DNA from: Bacillota bacterium
Lineage (GTDB): Bacteria; Bacillota_A; Clostridia; Lachnospirales; Lachnospiraceae
Assembly: GCA_023407175.1 (NCBI GenBank)
Contig: JAEYMU010000058.1
Span: forward strand, 62,001-126,000
DNA length: 64,000 bases
Direction of reading: 5' to 3'
Made by a program: the position numbers and the translations under genes. Shown here in pieces: positions 54,317-61,936 of this stretch. Below the pieces are notes generated by a model. The model ran no database searches. It had not been told where the DNA came from and saw nothing but the letters and a program-made list of their open reading frames with translations. Each line of letters starts with the position of its first letter. The stretch's first letter is position 1.

Positions 54317-54385
54317 TTAATTTTTTTGGAGCTGCGTATTTTTCGGAAGCTCCTCAAGATATTTCTTTACGTTTTCTAATGACAT
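54317..54385 (-). pseudogene. Truncated Nif11-type leader peptide remnant
   Basis: 22 codons: MSLENVKKYLEELPKNTQ, then LQKN and stop. It has its own AAAGGAGG site 8 bp upstream of the ATG. It matches the N terminus of the full Nif11 precursor at 59785 (MSQENVKNYFQELTKN, then LQEKL). The stop comes right after an A7 run; one extra A would give LQKKL and continue ~20 codons before the terminator. It is thus either a decayed precursor or a minimal leader that still binds a maturation enzyme. It sits after the radical SAM gene in the same operon. Confidence 0.7.
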
Positions 54386-54419
54386 AAAAAATCCTCCTTT
54401 GTAATTGATAATGTCTGTA

Positions 54420-55808
54420 TTAGGATCTGATCGGTTCGCCTGTATAGGCGGCCGCGATTTTTGTTTCATAACCATTCTTGAATAAATAGCAGGTAAATTC
54501 GTCACAGCCCAGATATTCATTGCTGGTGAGCAGTGCTCCGGCCCGGCAGCCTCCTCCGCAATAATATTTATGTTCGCATTCCCGGCATTTTTCATTAGTA
54601 GAAAGCAAATCTCCCAGTCTTGTATTAATTCTCTCCAGATAGGAGGAAGAGGAAAGGGCTTCCACAAGAGGGGTATCCAAAAGACTTGGCATTTCCCCCT
54701 GAATCGGCAGACCCGACAGTGGAATACAGGGAAGTATCTTCCCGTCTGCCGCAATATACATATTATTGCGGGCACTTCCGCAGATTACGCTCCCTTCGGA
54801 TTTTTCGCTGCCATCATATTTTTTGCTGGGGATCATGTAGGTATCCGTTCCTTTTCGATTCATAAAGAAGCCGCCCAGCATGAGGTTTAAGGGAGAACCT
54901 GCGGCTTTGTATTCGGGAATGAAGTCCAGGTAGGCATCATATAATTCGCCTGAGGTCAGGTTGTACCTGCCGCCCTCCCGTACCCAGTTTCCTGAATCCG
55001 AGGCGGGAGAGGTCTTCCAGCTGCGAACACCGAGTTCGGTGAGCAGCTCCAGGGTTTCTGAAAGGGTATGGAGATTTTTCTTATGAAGGCAGGTCTCAAT
55101 GCTGACTTCAAAGCCCCTGCTGCGCAGCAGGCGTATGGCGTCTATTGCTATTTGCTCCGTACCCGGAGTGCCCCTTAGCCAGTCGTGCCAGCCTACGCCG
55201 TCAAAGCTTAAGGAAAATTCGGGCTTACAGTTTCTTTCCTCCAGGTTATCAAGAAGCTTTTTATTCACCAATACACCGTTCGTGTAAATCTGTACGATTC
55301 TGATATGATGTTCCACCAGAGCATTCACTAAATCGAGAAAATCGCTGCGAACCAGCGGTTCACCTCCGGTTAGGGAAATCTGCGTAATTCCGGCATCGGC
55401 AAGCTGACGGATAATGTCCAGGCATTGCTCCTGGGGCAGCTCGCCGTACTTTGCTTCGGGAGCCGACATATAGCAATGACGGCAGCGCAGATTACATTTC
55501 CCGGTAATGGACCAGTGGGCCCTTGCAATAAAGCGGCAGGGTATCAGCCGGTATTCCTGCTCCCTTGTAAGTCCGCTGCCATAGGCGCATTCTTCTACAA
55601 CTGCGTTATGTATCAGCTTTTTTATTATTTTCGCAAAGGGTGGGGGCAGAAACAGGCTGTCGGTGTCAACCCTGCCATTGCAAAAGGACAGAGCCTGCCA
55701 GGATACATCATCAAGAAACATGGTGACGCCCGTTTCCAGGTTTTGCAATGCGTGGGGAAGCTTTTCCCAGCCTCTTAATACATAAGGTTCTTTTAATTTG
55801 CAATACAT
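54420..55808 (-). CDS. Radical SAM/SPASM peptide maturase
   Basis: 462 residues from ATG 55808, 9 bp after GGAG; the longer frame starts at 55829 without a site. Residues 1-90 lack the SAM motif and resemble a PqqD-like recognition domain, consistent with binding a leader. The AdoMet [4Fe-4S] cluster motif is CNLRCRHC (Cys105, 109, 112), followed by TGGEPLVR. The C-terminal SPASM region has CGSARNN, LPCIPL, CRECEHKYYCGGGC and CDEFTCY for auxiliary clusters. Such enzymes make thioether, C-C or epimerised residues in RiPPs. Its partner is probably the precursor 43 bp upstream and/or the Nif11 precursor at 59785. Confidence 0.92.
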   Translation of the reverse strand: MYCKLKEPYVLRGWEKLPHALQNLETGVTMFLDDVSWQALSFCNGRVDTDSLFLPPPFAKIIKKLIHNAVVEECAYGSGLTREQEYRLIPCRFIARAHWSITGKCNLRCRHCYMSAPEAKYGELPQEQCLDIIRQLADAGITQISLTGGEPLVRSDFLDLVNALVEHHIRIVQIYTNGVLVNKKLLDNLEERNCKPEFSLSFDGVGWHDWLRGTPGTEQIAIDAIRLLRSRGFEVSIETCLHKKNLHTLSETLELLTELGVRSWKTSPASDSGNWVREGGRYNLTSGELYDAYLDFIPEYKAAGSPLNLMLGGFFMNRKGTDTYMIPSKKYDGSEKSEGSVICGSARNNMYIAADGKILPCIPLSGLPIQGEMPSLLDTPLVEALSSSSYLERINTRLGDLLSTNEKCRECEHKYYCGGGCRAGALLTSNEYLGCDEFTCYLFKNGYETKIAAAYTGEPIRS

Positions 55809-55851
55809 TTTTACGTCTCCTTCCTGCATCAGGTGCTTTGTAAGCAGGATA

Positions 55852-56133
55852 TTAATTCTGTTGTTTCATTCTTTTATAATAGCCATATTTGCTGCATTCC
55901 AATATATGTGTTATCTCAAGGCTGATACTGTCGGGAAGGGATGACCAAGTGCTTAGGTGAGGACAGAGCTTGGCATAGGAGCTTCCGACCGAAGGGGTAC
56001 AGAGGGCGCAGCAGCCTCCCAATCTGGGGAACTGCTCGTTAGTGACACCGCAGTCCTCCTGACCGATTCCTCCGAAGATACTGTCAAGCTGACTATCATT
56101 CAGGGACTGATCGATTTGATTGTATTCAGACAT
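55852..56133 (-). CDS. Candidate RiPP precursor peptide, GG-leader, Cys-rich
   Basis: 93 residues, preceded by GGGAGAGG. The leader, ~22 residues, has the double-glycine form (NDSQLDSIFGG, ending at 21-22) of bacteriocin-type leaders cut by C39 peptidases. The remaining ~70 residues contain Cys28, Cys41, Cys42, Cys45, Cys57 and Cys80, Trp63 and Tyr-rich ends (YGYYKR). It lies 43 bp upstream of the radical SAM gene under a promoter matching that of the Nif11 precursor. No known family was recognised. The alternative is a small Cys-rich non-precursor protein, but leader form and location favour a substrate. Confidence 0.68.
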   Translation of the reverse strand: MSEYNQIDQSLNDSQLDSIFGGIGQEDCGVTNEQFPRLGGCCALCTPSVGSSYAKLCPHLSTWSSLPDSISLEITHILECSKYGYYKRMKQQN

Positions 56134-56190
56134 TTCTTACCTCTCCCTTAAAGTGTGTATAAGGCTTGTAGAAATACACCTATTGTTATC

Positions 56191-56225
56191 ATTATACAGG
56201 CTCCTAATTAACAAAAACGCTAACA
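56191..56225 (-). promoter_or_regulatory. Precursor/rSAM operon promoter with 12-bp direct repeats
   Basis: On the minus strand: TGTTAG (56220-56225), 6 bp, TGTTAA (56208-56213), 11 bp, TATAAT (56191-56196), with TG before the -10. The hexamer position expected for -35 is poor, so an activator is probably needed. The same layout to the base is seen at 59843-59877. Confidence 0.75.
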
Positions 56226-56323
56226 TAATACGACAAAAAGCATAAAGGCTTCAAAAATGGGCTGTGCCTGTTTCATAAGAGACTTGATAAAAGCAGAAGA
56301 TGGTAATTTAAGAAAATAAATAC

Positions 56324-56351
56324 TTGACAGTGACATAATTCGATATAAAAT
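56324..56351 (+). promoter_or_regulatory. Promoter of the regulator gene
   Basis: TTGACA (56324-56329), 16 bp, TAAAAT (56346-56351), 54 bp before the ATG at 56406. This promoter has a perfect -35 and lacks the TGTTAR repeats, so the regulator may be expressed without autoactivation. Confidence 0.65.
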
Positions 56352-56405
56352 TTTATTAGTAGGACTAATTTCAGGGTTGCATCACAGGAACGGGAGAGAT
56401 GAACA

Positions 56406-59261
56406 ATGGGTATATCAACGGTAAGGATAGCAGTGCCGAGAGCTGCAAAGGGACAATTGAAAAGATATAAGTTGATTGAGACAGTGTTGAACGCTTCGCA
56501 GAGCATCACCTATATCCATGCGGGGGCAGGCTTTGGGAAAACTACCCTGCTTTCACAGACAGCGGCTGCCGGCGAAAGCACCGTTTGGGTTACTCTTGAC
56601 GGAGAGGATGACGTCTATGCTTTTCTAAATCTTCTAAGTGAAGCTCTAAGCCAGGTGTTTCAGGAGTATTCCTTTCATGCGATGGAGTATTTTCCCTTTG
56701 AGGATAGAAGCAGTTTTATTACGATTCTTGCCAACGCATTTATCAGCAGTGTGGAGAAGCTTCAGAAGAAGTTTATGCTTGTTCTGGATGATCTGCATAC
56801 AATTGAGGAACCGTCCGTCAGAAAGCTGATTGCCTGTATGATCAAGTATAAGCCGGAGCAGATAAAGCTCTGTCTTAGCAGCCGGGAAGCTCCGTGGCAG
56901 GAGTTTATTCCCCTGCGGGTCAGGGGAAGCCTTCTGGAGCTTAACCAGAAGGACTTGGCTTTCACCAAGGAGGAATGCCAGAAAATCCTTGGCATTGACA
57001 GTGAGGAAATTTACAGGCTTACAGAAGGCTGGCCCCTTGCTGTTGGTTCCTTTCAGGTGCTGCTTAAGAATGGGGTGTCAGCTGACGATATCCCTGTTCG
57101 CGGTAATGAGGCCTTATATTCCTATCTCTTTTATGAGTGCACGAGCAGGCTTTCCCCGGATATCGTAGAATTTCTTAAAGCCTCCGCCTGGTTTGAAGAG
57201 CTGGAGCCATGTATGCTGGATGCAGTACTTGAACTGTCCGGCTCACAGGATTTCCTGGAAAACCTGGTGGCAAGGAACATATTTACGGTAAAATCGGGCA
57301 GGGGCTATTACCGCTATCATCCGTTGCTTCGGGAATATCTGACAGAGACGGGGGATAAATTGAAGGCGGTATACCTGCAGAGGTGCGCTGCCGATTACTA
57401 TTTTGAGAATAAGCGATATTCCCAGGCGGCAGGCTATGCTTTAAGGCTGGAGGACCGCCGGCTTTTGGGACATATTATTTTGCAAAGCTACCGGGAGCAT
57501 ATTAAAAAAGGCAATTTTGGTGAGCTTCGTGTTTGGTTTCATTTTCTGGGAGAGGAGATTGAGGACAGGGAGCTTTTGGTAGCCAAGGGAGCCTTTCTGT
57601 CAAGTATCGGAAATTTCACCCAGGCACAGGTATGCCTGGATAGAGCGCTGCCTCTGATTGGCAGAGAGGAGCAGGAGCTGTTCACAGAGGCCATGATACA
57701 CAAGGCCAGAGTGCTGCGTAATTTTATTTCCTTTGAAGCCTCCAATAAGCTTTTGGAGGAGCTGATTGAGGGCTTGGAGCCGCCAGCCTCCGAACAGGCC
57801 TACAGTGTATTGATCGAAAAAATCTATAATCTGTGCTGGCATTCCCATATCCGGGAGGCCTATGAGCTTGCCTATAAGATGATAGAGCTTTGTGCACAGG
57901 CGGGAAATCTAAAGGTTAAGGCATGGTATGAGCGTTATCTTGCTGTAATCAATTATGTTGCGGGCAGGATGAAGGATTCCGTCTATTATTATGAGAAATC
58001 GCTTCAGATACCGGAGGAGGAGCGTAATTACCTGGATATGCATAATACTGAGGTTTATGTGGCCAAGGCGTACCAGATGCTGGGACAGAGGGACAAGGCT
58101 GTGGAGCTGGTAACCAGGGGACTTCAGAAGCTGATTAATTCGGGACGTTATGAGGAATTGTGGCTGGGTTATCTGTTTGCAGCGGAAATACATTACCAGA
58201 ATACTACGATTGACCGGATGAATGGTGACGGACACAGCTATGATACTACGATAAAGTATTTTACGCTGGCCAATGAGTATGCCCCTCTTTACCGTAAAAC
58301 CCGATTTCAAATGGTTTGGGCAAAGCTTCAGAACAACATCAGCAGCCTGATGTTTACGGAGGGTGATAAGGAGAAGCAAATTTATGAAATATATGAAGGG
58401 ATACCCCAGGTAGATGACCATTTCAAGACCATAGCCTATGGCAGACTCTATAATTATTTCGGGAGTATTCAGGATTACGAACGTGCGGCGCAATGTGCCC
58501 GTGCTTCCATTGAAATCGGGGAGAGGGCAGATACCATGATGGTTGGTACCATAGCCTATGGCTTCCTTGCCAGAATTGCTCTGGCAAAGGGAGATAACGA
58601 AGAGACTCCACAGCTAATCCGGCGTTTTCTTAAGCTGTGTGAAGAAAATGGCAGCTATGAATATTTCCGTATGCGCAAGGCTTATGGTCCGATTCTGGAA
58701 TATGCACTGAAGCATGGAATTGAGCTGGAGTTTACAGAACAAATGATAGGGTTTTCAGGCTGTCGAAGCAAGAAGGTCTATGTGGAGCTGCTTGGAGGAC
58801 TCTCTGTGTTTTCCGATAAGGAGCAGCAGCTTCCGTTAAAAATGCGTACAAAAAAGGAACGTGAGCTTTTTGCCTTTCTATTGAATGCAGGAGACAGGGG
58901 AGCTACGAAGGAGCAGATTTGTGAAGCACTTTGGTCAGAATCGGATTCGGAGGATATCAAACGGCTGATTGGGGTAAATTTGGCACAGATCAATAAGGAT
59001 TTTGCCGTTATTGGAATTCAGAATATTGTGGTAAACAAGGAGAAGCATTACAGTATCCGTAAGGATGTGCTTGAGACAGATACGGAGCTTTTTGAGACTG
59101 CGATCAGAGAATATACAAATAATAAAAGTGAAGAGGTGGCACAGCTTATGCTGGAGCTATACAAGGGAGAGTATCTGGCCGGTTTTGAAGCTCACTGGGC
59201 CGTTGCAAAGCGGCTCAGATATGAAAGATATTATAATGAATTGGTGGCATTGTACCAATAA
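56406..59261 (+). CDS. Large STAND ATPase regulator with C-terminal SARP-like output (wHTH + BTAD)
   Basis: 951 residues. The N-terminal NTPase has Walker A GAGFGKTT (40-47), Walker B-like FMLVLDDLHTIEE, and CLSSREAPWQ as sensor motif, as in MalT-type STAND regulators. A TPR-rich midsection (~350-740; AYKMIELCAQAGN, ARASIEIGERAD) follows. The last ~190 residues begin VELLGGLSVFSD and have TKKERELFAFLLN, GATKEQICEALW and ending motifs of an OmpR-like winged helix plus BTAD. In SARP proteins that unit is N-terminal; here it is at the C-terminal end. Flanked by both precursor promoters on either side, it is the likely direct activator of them. The ligand is unknown. Confidence 0.85.
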   Translation: MGISTVRIAVPRAAKGQLKRYKLIETVLNASQSITYIHAGAGFGKTTLLSQTAAAGESTVWVTLDGEDDVYAFLNLLSEALSQVFQEYSFHAMEYFPFEDRSSFITILANAFISSVEKLQKKFMLVLDDLHTIEEPSVRKLIACMIKYKPEQIKLCLSSREAPWQEFIPLRVRGSLLELNQKDLAFTKEECQKILGIDSEEIYRLTEGWPLAVGSFQVLLKNGVSADDIPVRGNEALYSYLFYECTSRLSPDIVEFLKASAWFEELEPCMLDAVLELSGSQDFLENLVARNIFTVKSGRGYYRYHPLLREYLTETGDKLKAVYLQRCAADYYFENKRYSQAAGYALRLEDRRLLGHIILQSYREHIKKGNFGELRVWFHFLGEEIEDRELLVAKGAFLSSIGNFTQAQVCLDRALPLIGREEQELFTEAMIHKARVLRNFISFEASNKLLEELIEGLEPPASEQAYSVLIEKIYNLCWHSHIREAYELAYKMIELCAQAGNLKVKAWYERYLAVINYVAGRMKDSVYYYEKSLQIPEEERNYLDMHNTEVYVAKAYQMLGQRDKAVELVTRGLQKLINSGRYEELWLGYLFAAEIHYQNTTIDRMNGDGHSYDTTIKYFTLANEYAPLYRKTRFQMVWAKLQNNISSLMFTEGDKEKQIYEIYEGIPQVDDHFKTIAYGRLYNYFGSIQDYERAAQCARASIEIGERADTMMVGTIAYGFLARIALAKGDNEETPQLIRRFLKLCEENGSYEYFRMRKAYGPILEYALKHGIELEFTEQMIGFSGCRSKKVYVELLGGLSVFSDKEQQLPLKMRTKKERELFAFLLNAGDRGATKEQICEALWSESDSEDIKRLIGVNLAQINKDFAVIGIQNIVVNKEKHYSIRKDVLETDTELFETAIREYTNNKSEEVAQLMLELYKGEYLAGFEAHWAVAKRLRYERYYNELVALYQ

Positions 59262-59292
59262 GCTTTATGCTTGAGATAAATTGAATACATAA

Positions 59293-59334
59293 ATAACCGG
59301 ATCATAAGCCGTAAGAGGTTTATGGTCCGGTTAT
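59293..59334. terminator. Hairpin after the regulator gene
   Basis: ATAACCGGATCATAAGCC (from 59293) and GGTTTATGGTCCGGTTAT (to 59334) pair over 18 bp with two mismatches. It separates the regulator 3' end from the convergent Nif11 precursor gene, so it may stop both transcripts. T-runs are weak on both sides. Confidence 0.65.
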
Positions 59335-59350
59335 AGGGTCTTATAAGCGA

Positions 59351-59785
59351 TTATGCGAAATAACCGGCGCCGGCAAAGGAGCATAAGCAGGGAGGTAAAT
59401 CCCCTGACTGTCTGTTAATAGAAACACCAAGGCCGCCGAGGACGCATGCACACCCGGCACCGCCGTCATCCGGATCTCCTCCGCCGCCGGCCAGAGCACA
59501 GCCGCAGCCGCCGGTACCTCCGGCTACAGCAGACAGTTCATTATCGTCAATTAATCCCGTCTTGGGACGTTCCATCTCCTGGGTATAAGCATTGTATTCC
59601 TCAAGGGTAAATTCAAAGCCGTATTCCTTCGCGAGGGGGATCAGTTCCTGCTCGCAGGCAGTGTTTAATTGCTCTTTTGTCAGCTCTCTGCCTTCATATT
59701 TTTTGTTCAGCGCCACCAGCTTTTCCTGTAGCCCTTTGTTTTTTGTGAGCTCCTGGAAATAATTCTTAACGTTTTCCTGTGACAT
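59351..59785 (-). CDS. Nif11-type RiPP precursor with three CxC motifs in the core
   Basis: 144 residues. Residues 1-90 are a textbook Nif11 leader: MSQENVKNYFQEL, LQEKLVALNKKY, LAKEYGFEFTLEEYNAY, then DDNELSAVAGG ending in Gly89-Gly90, the double-glycine cleavage site. The core (91-144) is Gly-rich with Cys94-x-Cys96, Cys112-x-Cys114 and Cys133-x-Cys135, spaced about 18-20 apart, and ends in AGAGYFA. Cys44 is in the leader. AAGGAGG precedes the ATG. Processing presumably involves the radical SAM enzyme; no transporter/peptidase is in the window. The core repeats a GGxGC-x-C style pattern not recognised as any known class. Confidence 0.88.
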   Translation of the reverse strand: MSQENVKNYFQELTKNKGLQEKLVALNKKYEGRELTKEQLNTACEQELIPLAKEYGFEFTLEEYNAYTQEMERPKTGLIDDNELSAVAGGTGGCGCALAGGGGDPDDGGAGCACVLGGLGVSINRQSGDLPPCLCSFAGAGYFA

Positions 59786-59842
59786 AATAAATCCTCCTTA
59801 TGTTTGATAAGCAGCTGCCTTTACTCACTGCTGTATGGATTT

Positions 59843-59877
59843 ATTATACAATCTGCCCACTAACAATTACGCTAACA
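59843..59877 (-). promoter_or_regulatory. Nif11 precursor promoter with 12-bp direct repeats
   Basis: On the minus strand: TGTTAG (59872-59877), 6 bp, TGTTAG (59860-59865), 11 bp, TATAAT (59843-59848), again with TG before the -10. Identical in spacing to the promoter at 56191-56225, including CGT after the first repeat. The repeats cover the -35 region, as in SARP-activated promoters, which have ~11-bp periodic repeats. Confidence 0.75.
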
Positions 59878-59924
59878 AAAAGCGACATAAAGTACTTTTT
59901 TAACTAAAAATATACTGCTTACAA

Positions 59925-60110
59925 TTAATATGCCCTTCTCTTAAAAAATCCGCTATCCAGCATTCTTTGAAAGGTTTTACTCCCGCAGATAATAGCGACA
60001 ATCAAAACTCCGGTAAGGCAGGAGTATTTCACAATTTTGGGAACATCCACATTAACCCGGACACTCACCTGACGTTCATCATCCTTTGTAGAACAGCAAT
60101 TCTCTGACAT
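59925..60110 (-). CDS. Small membrane protein with Cys-rich N terminus
   Basis: 61 residues. The N-terminal MSENCCSTKDDERQ has a CC pair; a charged stretch follows. Then comes one transmembrane helix (YSCLTGVLIVAIICGS) and a basic C-terminal tail (FKRRAY). GTGAGG precedes the ATG. It is 45 bp after the LUD gene and upstream of the Nif11 precursor promoter. It may be an immunity or export helper of the RiPP system, or unrelated. No family was recognised. Confidence 0.6.
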   Translation of the reverse strand: MSENCCSTKDDERQVSVRVNVDVPKIVKYSCLTGVLIVAIICGSKTFQRMLDSGFFKRRAY

Positions 60111-60155
60111 ATAAAAGCCTCACTTTCTAAAATATATTTTTTATGTATAGAACAC

Positions 60156-60791
60156 CTAATAACCAAGCTCTTCTCCAACTAATATAACCTTAATTCTTCC
60201 CGGTATTTTTGATTTTCTTGTGATTACTATCTCGCAGCAGATGCAATCCTCCGAGAGGCAGTTGACACATTTGCCAAGCTCGGCACAAGGGGTTTTAAGA
60301 CTCAACCTTACCGCATTCGGGGGTGAGGCCATGTTGCGGATACGGTCAATTCCGGAAGGAATGTCGGTTACGATCTTATTCATACCAGCAATAATGATGA
60401 CGTTTTTCGGGCCGGTAATCAGGCAGGCAACACGGTTTCCGTAGCCATCGATATTAAGAAGATGGCCGTCAAGGGTAATTGCATTAGAGCTCATAAAATA
60501 ATAGTCGGCCGTAACAATCCTGCTGTACATGACGGATTTTTCCTCGGGAGTTTTTACGGCGTGACGGTCGTAGAGTATGTAATCGGAAGCCTTCAGCTCA
60601 TCCAACAGACCGATTTCATCTAAGGTTTCCGAACCACCCCAGGAGATGGAGCAGCCGGGGGTCAGAAAACGTCTTGCAGTAAGCAGTGCTTCTTCGCCAT
60701 TGTCACAATAGTAGCCTTCAATTCCCCTCTTATTGAACTTTTCGATGATACTGTCAGCCAGATTTTCATAATAAAGCTTTTTTGGTGACAT
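60156..60791 (-). CDS. LUD domain protein (lactate-utilisation-like)
   Basis: 211 residues. LUD/DUF162 signature regions: ISWGGSETLDEIGLLDEL, YFMSSNAITLDGHLLNIDGYGNRVACLITGPKNVIIIAGMNKIV (read in parts), CVNCLSEDCIC near the C terminus, and ILVGEELGY at the end. Known relatives include LutC-like subunits of lactate oxidation and many stand-alone forms with unknown substrates. AGGAGGTTAACCC precedes its ATG. No lutA/lutB genes accompany it. Probable co-transcription with the small membrane gene. Confidence 0.85.
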   Translation of the reverse strand: MSPKKLYYENLADSIIEKFNKRGIEGYYCDNGEEALLTARRFLTPGCSISWGGSETLDEIGLLDELKASDYILYDRHAVKTPEEKSVMYSRIVTADYYFMSSNAITLDGHLLNIDGYGNRVACLITGPKNVIIIAGMNKIVTDIPSGIDRIRNMASPPNAVRLSLKTPCAELGKCVNCLSEDCICCEIVITRKSKIPGRIKVILVGEELGY

Positions 60792-60843
60792 GGGTTAACC
60801 TCCTTTCGTGGGCTGTCTCATTCATCTTTAGCATAGCAGCACA

Positions 60844-61731
60844 CTAGACATAGTTGTACTTTTTTACAAAACAGATACCGATACCGCCCGGACCTGTATA
60901 GGAGCCTATGGTTACGCCGATTTGAAATACGGGATAGCCGATGCCGTGTCCGAGAAATTCCTCCAGACATTTCGTAAGCTGCAAAGCATCCGATGCGGTA
61001 GTTGCATTTGCAATGGCAAAATCGTAATGTGCAGGGTTTTCCCCAGAGGTCTTAAAATATTCCTGTACCATTTCACAGATGGCTTCCAGTGATTTTCTGC
61101 GGCCTCTGATTCTGGAATATGGGACCAGCTCGGCACTTTCCAATTGAAGCAGGGGCTTGAGATCCAGGGTATCGCCGGCAAGCGAAGCTGCTTTACCGAT
61201 ACGCCTTCCTCTCTCCAGGTATTCCAGGGTGTCAACGGAGAACATGATTCGGGCAGTTGTTTTTAAGACATTTAATTTTTCGGCGATCTCCTTGATTGGG
61301 AGACCGGCCTTTTTCATATAGGCAGCCTGAAGAAGCAGTAATCCCTGTCCGGCAGTGGCCTGAATGCTGTCAATAATGTAGATATTACTGTTAGGAAACC
61401 GTTCCTCCAGTATTTGCTTTGCATTAACGGCCGATTGGTAGGAACCGCTTAGCTTATGGGACAGACAGATACAGATAATATCCGAACCCTTCATTAATTC
61501 CTGGCGAAAGGCTCCCATATAATCCTGAACGGAAGGCATTGAGGTCACAGGATAGGTGTTGCAGGCACTTAATTTTTCATAAAAGGCTTCCTTTGATAAA
61601 TCAAGGTTTTCTTTATAATAAGTATTATGGTCAAAGCTTACATAGAATGGAATTAATTTAATATCATATTCTTTTAATAAGCTGTCGGGTAAATCACACG
61701 ATGAATCGCCAAATATCTGAAATGCCTTCAT
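60844..61731 (-). CDS. DegV family fatty-acid-binding protein
   Basis: 295 residues. DegV hallmarks are FGDSSCDLPDSLLKEYDIKLIPFYVSFD (read in parts), YPVTSMPSVQDYMGAF, CICLSHKLSGSYQSAVNA, IDSIQATAGQGLL and the end region GYPVFQIGVTIGSYTGPGGIGICF. DegV proteins bind fatty acids and, as FakB, present them to the FakA kinase. No fakA is in the window. GAGGAGTACATG-type site precedes its start. Confidence 0.94.
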   Translation of the reverse strand: MKAFQIFGDSSCDLPDSLLKEYDIKLIPFYVSFDHNTYYKENLDLSKEAFYEKLSACNTYPVTSMPSVQDYMGAFRQELMKGSDIICICLSHKLSGSYQSAVNAKQILEERFPNSNIYIIDSIQATAGQGLLLLQAAYMKKAGLPIKEIAEKLNVLKTTARIMFSVDTLEYLERGRRIGKAASLAGDTLDLKPLLQLESAELVPYSRIRGRRKSLEAICEMVQEYFKTSGENPAHYDFAIANATTASDALQLTKCLEEFLGHGIGYPVFQIGVTIGSYTGPGGIGICFVKKYNYV

Positions 61732-61857
61732 GTACTCCTCCTGTGAAATTATAATAAAGTAAGTGTAACAAGTAGGTATACTACATCTATTTTATACGAT
61801 TGAGATTAAGAATTCAACTCCTTCCTGCGTCTGTCCCGGTTTTTATTCCAGCCATTC

Positions 61858-61887
61858 TTTACTTATTTACGTAATATATGTTATACT
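61858..61887 (+). promoter_or_regulatory. Promoter of topB
   Basis: TTTACT (61858-61863), 18 bp, TATACT (61882-61887), 50 bp before the topB ATG. Consensus-based call. Confidence 0.55.
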
Positions 61888-61936
61888 TTTGGTCGGGAAT
61901 TCTTTATGAAAGAGATATGAGGAAAGTTGGGGAGAG

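Noticed and set aside
54386..54775. Extended minus-strand frame upstream of the truncated Nif11 leader (to 152 codons)
   Set aside because: The upstream part lies within the radical SAM gene in another frame; only the last 22 codons have a ribosome-binding site and family similarity.
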